The translations under genes and the position numbers were made by a program. Shown piece after piece: positions 62,178 to 64,000 of a stretch of 64,000 bases of DNA (positions are counted from its first letter, which is position 1; every line of letters starts with the position of its first letter). The stretch spans positions 620,001 through 684,000 of the forward strand of contig DFXZ01000004.1 of assembly GCA_002381805.1 (NCBI GenBank). Reading direction: 5' to 3'. The notes beneath the pieces are model-generated. The model did no database searches. It was not told the origin of the DNA and was given only the letters and a program-made list of their open reading frames with translations. This stretch comes from Bdellovibrio sp. UBA4095. GTDB taxonomy: Bacteria; Bdellovibrionota; Bdellovibrionia; Bdellovibrionales; Bdellovibrionaceae.

Positions 62178-62747
62178 ATGATCAAGGCTCTTATTGCAGC
62201 CCTTACAATGGCATTTTCAGTAAATGCTTTCGCTACACCAACAATTACTGATGTTCTAGTTCAGGCTCATATGCCAGCAATTATGGACCAGGCTCAAACT
62301 CAGGGTTTGGATTGGAAAGTTGGCGATTCAGCTGACTACAGCATCAATATGGGTTTCATCAAAGGAACTATGGTTATGTCTGTTGCATCAATCGCAAATG
62401 ATGGCATTTGGATGAATCAGGATATCGATCTTGGATTTGCAGGTAAGCAAAAAGTTGAAACTTTAATCGATCCAAACACTGGTGAAGTTAAAAAGATGAT
62501 CGTTAATGGTAAAGAAGAGAAAATTCCAGATTCAAAAGTTGAAATCGTAGAAGTTAAAGAAGCTACGGTTACTGTTCCTGCTGGAACTTTTGACTGTATC
62601 CACGCACGTCTTAAAGACGAAAAAAATGCAGAAATCAACGCTTGGATCAATCCACAACTTATTCCAATGTCTGGTCTCTTGAAGCAAGTTGCTCCAAGCC
62701 AGTTCGGAAATGTTACAGTAGAATTGAAATCTTTCAAAAAGAACTAA
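62178..62747 (+). CDS. Secreted protein of unknown function
   Basis: Protein of 189 residues with a signal peptide (MIKALIAALTMAFSVNAFA). The mature part is beta-rich and ends with VPAGTFDCIHARL and EINAWINPQLIPMSGLLKQV. That pattern resembles DUF3108-type or LolA-like periplasmic beta proteins, but the match is not firm. AAGGAGGA precedes the ATG, and codon use is regular, so expression may be high. The next gene starts four bases after its stop. Confidence 0.7.
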   Translation: MIKALIAALTMAFSVNAFATPTITDVLVQAHMPAIMDQAQTQGLDWKVGDSADYSINMGFIKGTMVMSVASIANDGIWMNQDIDLGFAGKQKVETLIDPNTGEVKKMIVNGKEEKIPDSKVEIVEVKEATVTVPAGTFDCIHARLKDEKNAEINAWINPQLIPMSGLLKQVAPSQFGNVTVELKSFKKN

Positions 62748-62751
62748 TTCA

Positions 62752-63618
62752 ATGACACTGTTTCTTAAAAGAGCCGCTTTAATTGCGGCTCTTTCTCTTT
62801 TCTCTCTAAGTGCACTTTCTCAGGATAAAAACTCCAAATCTGAGACCTATAAAGATCTTATCGAAAAAGCCTACAACTTAAGTCTGCAAAAGGATCGTCA
62901 GCAAGCCCTGAATATACTCACCTCGGCCTTGCAAAAGGAACGGCGCGCACCAGCTGTGGCTGAACTTAAAAGAACGATCGACGAAATTGCCCATGTTTTT
63001 TTTAGCGATAAAGCCCAGCAGCTTTTTGAAAGCTCTGTTTCCCTACGGAAATTAGACCTTCCACAGGCGACACAGAAAATGTCGGAGGCTTCGCGCATAG
63101 AACCTGATAATCTTACGATAGTTAATGAACTTGCTCGTCTGCAGATTGCTAAAGGCGAATGCAAGACCGCGCTTGAAACTCTACTAACGCAAAAGAAACT
63201 TTTTCCTCTCAGCGAGGAACTGAGACTCTCTAGAGCTCAGGCGTTAGCATGTGACGACAAATGGGTTGAATTTCAAAAGAGCTTTGACCCTAGTGGTGTT
63301 AAAAAATCTTCACTGCAAAAATTTTGGCTCGCTCTGGAAGTTGAACGACATTTTGAGGCGAAGAGCTATGCTAAAATGCAAGATACTCTAGCTATCCTTA
63401 AAAAATTGGATGATAAATACCCTGAAGTTTTTTATTGGTTGTGGAAACATGATCATGAACAAAAAAAGCCGAATCAGGAATTCGCTCAGAAATATGTGAT
63501 GACCTGCAAAAACATTTCGGCGAACCAGCACCGGCAGTATATGATAGACCCCATGCTTTGCCGGCGAGTTGCTGAGGTAGAAGCTGAGTTAAAGGGGATG
63601 AATGGAACACCTGAGTAA
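62752..63618 (+). CDS. Secreted TPR-like protein
   Basis: Protein of 288 residues with a signal peptide (LFLKRAALIAALSLFSLSALSQ) and helical repeats, for example QQALNILTSALQKERRAP, LPQATQKMSEASRIEPDNLT and CKTALETLLTQKKLFPLSEE. These look like TPRs for protein-protein contact. No family assigned. Its 3' end overlaps the small lipoprotein gene by 17 bases. Confidence 0.7.
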   Translation: MTLFLKRAALIAALSLFSLSALSQDKNSKSETYKDLIEKAYNLSLQKDRQQALNILTSALQKERRAPAVAELKRTIDEIAHVFFSDKAQQLFESSVSLRKLDLPQATQKMSEASRIEPDNLTIVNELARLQIAKGECKTALETLLTQKKLFPLSEELRLSRAQALACDDKWVEFQKSFDPSGVKKSSLQKFWLALEVERHFEAKSYAKMQDTLAILKKLDDKYPEVFYWLWKHDHEQKKPNQEFAQKYVMTCKNISANQHRQYMIDPMLCRRVAEVEAELKGMNGTPE

Positions 63619-63805
63619 ATCACTTTTGTTAGTTGCTATCTGCTTCCAGGTCGCTTGTGGGGTGAAGGGAAAGCCTTTGCCGCCACTTCAGCCGGCTCAT
63701 TTAGGCCGTGGTGAGCCTACATTCACGGACGTTGATGAAAAGTCGGCATCAGCTAAAAAGCGAACACACCAAGAAGAGAGTGAAGACGAAAACCCGGAGG
63801 AATAA
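63602..63805 (+). CDS. LptM (YifL)-like small lipoprotein
   Basis: Predicted lipoprotein of 67 residues: MEHLSKSLLLVAICFQVACG with the lipobox cysteine at 19, followed by GVKGKPLPPLQP and an acidic tail. The CGxKGxLxxP-like motif and the place directly before dapF match LptM/YifL, which in E. coli helps the LptD outer-membrane translocon mature and also lies next to dapF. The stop overlaps the dapF ATG (TAATG). Confidence 0.75.
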   Translation: MEHLSKSLLLVAICFQVACGVKGKPLPPLQPAHLGRGEPTFTDVDEKSASAKKRTHQEESEDENPEE

Positions 63806-64000
63806 TGAAGGGCTTGCTTCCCGTAAATATCGCCAAGATGTCGGGCGCCGGAAATACCTTTGCCTTGATTGATGCCCGTCTAAACGCCGCTTGGTGGGGA
63901 GCGGAAAAAAGTTTCGGAATTTCTCGGAGCGGATTTGCTAAGTTAATCTGCGACAAAATAAATGGCTTAAGTACCGACGGACTCCTTTTCATACAGAACG
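63805..64000 (+). CDS. dapF: Diaminopimelate epimerase, N-terminal fragment
   Basis: Partial gene cut by the right edge (65 codons present). The ATG overlaps the preceding stop, and GGAGG lies just upstream. The start PVNIAKMSGAGNTFALIDAR matches the DapF signature (usually KMHGLGNDFVVID), and STDGLLFIQN matches the next block. DapF converts LL- to meso-diaminopimelate for lysine and peptidoglycan. The usual HGLGND is replaced by SGAGNT, which is noticeable but possible within the family. Confidence 0.88.
   Translation, partial: MKGLLPVNIAKMSGAGNTFALIDARLNAAWWGAEKSFGISRSGFAKLICDKINGLSTDGLLFIQN

Overview
The window is the replication-origin neighbourhood of a bacterial chromosome, most likely from a Bdellovibrio or close relative (Bdellovibrionota). 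This rests on gene content and order: the rpmH-rnpA-yidD-yidC-jag-mnmE-mnmG-rsmG block, parAB followed by a bactofilin gene, dnaA-dnaN-recF-gyrB-gyrA, an F-type ATP synthase with separate b and b' subunits, and many secreted proteases and lipoproteins. The species cannot be fixed from the sequence alone. I see no insertion sequence, prophage, CRISPR array, tRNA or rRNA gene. Apart from the two genes cut by the window edges, every gene looks intact.

Layout. 1-4515 (minus): end of a respiratory complex I operon read nuoA-H-J-K-L-M, with nuoM cut by the window edge. 4635-10612: mfd (plus), an outer-membrane-type protein (minus) and a secreted GH3 hydrolase (plus). 10664-16495 (minus): ATP synthase genes b'-b-delta-alpha-gamma-beta-epsilon, ending at a strong terminator. 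16586-18799 (minus): parA, parB and a bactofilin gene, with two parS sites at 18902 and 19422 on either side of a small lipoprotein gene. 19455-26372 (minus): the rpmH-to-rsmG block. 26556-35376 (plus): dnaA, oriC, dnaN, recF, gyrB, gyrA. 35378-37799 (plus): a TPR lipoprotein, then atpZ, atpI, atpB and atpE. 37906-45459 (minus): etfB-etfA, an acyltransferase-like gene, three parvulin-type folding factors, pdxA and a phosphohexomutase. 45648-49032 (plus): sdhCAB. 49218-56643: a mixed region with two secreted proteases, an FHA protein, a hydrolase and the rpsF-DUF2232-rplI operon. 56652-59626 (minus): a short hypothetical gene, dnaB, a Fis-like gene and queE. 59719-64000 (plus): ftsK, two secreted proteins, an LptM-like lipoprotein and the start of dapF.

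How it fits together. oriC lies at 27972-28202 between dnaA and dnaN. It has two perfect DnaA boxes, weaker ones, a C-run, five CTA triplets of the DnaA-trio type and an AT-rich tract. Genes to its left run mostly on the minus strand and genes to its right mostly on the plus strand, out to about 37.9 kb, as expected for two replication arms leaving oriC. ParABS, oriC, the gyrase genes, the DnaB helicase and FtsK give a near-complete set for starting, segregating and finishing chromosome replication. The energy genes (complex I, ETF, succinate dehydrogenase, ATP synthase) describe an aerobic respiratory cell. The ATP synthase genes are split in two, with F1 plus the stator on one side of oriC and the a/c ring on the other.

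The best leads are: an intrinsic terminator inside the first codons of a parvulin lipoprotein gene; a 9-bp pairing that would hide the ribosome binding site of an unknown 83-residue protein; a 34-bp palindrome built around one parS; Na+-type ligand residues and a signal peptide in the ATP synthase c subunit; and an inverted repeat overlapping the likely nuo promoter. I did not find a convincing wholly new multi-gene system.
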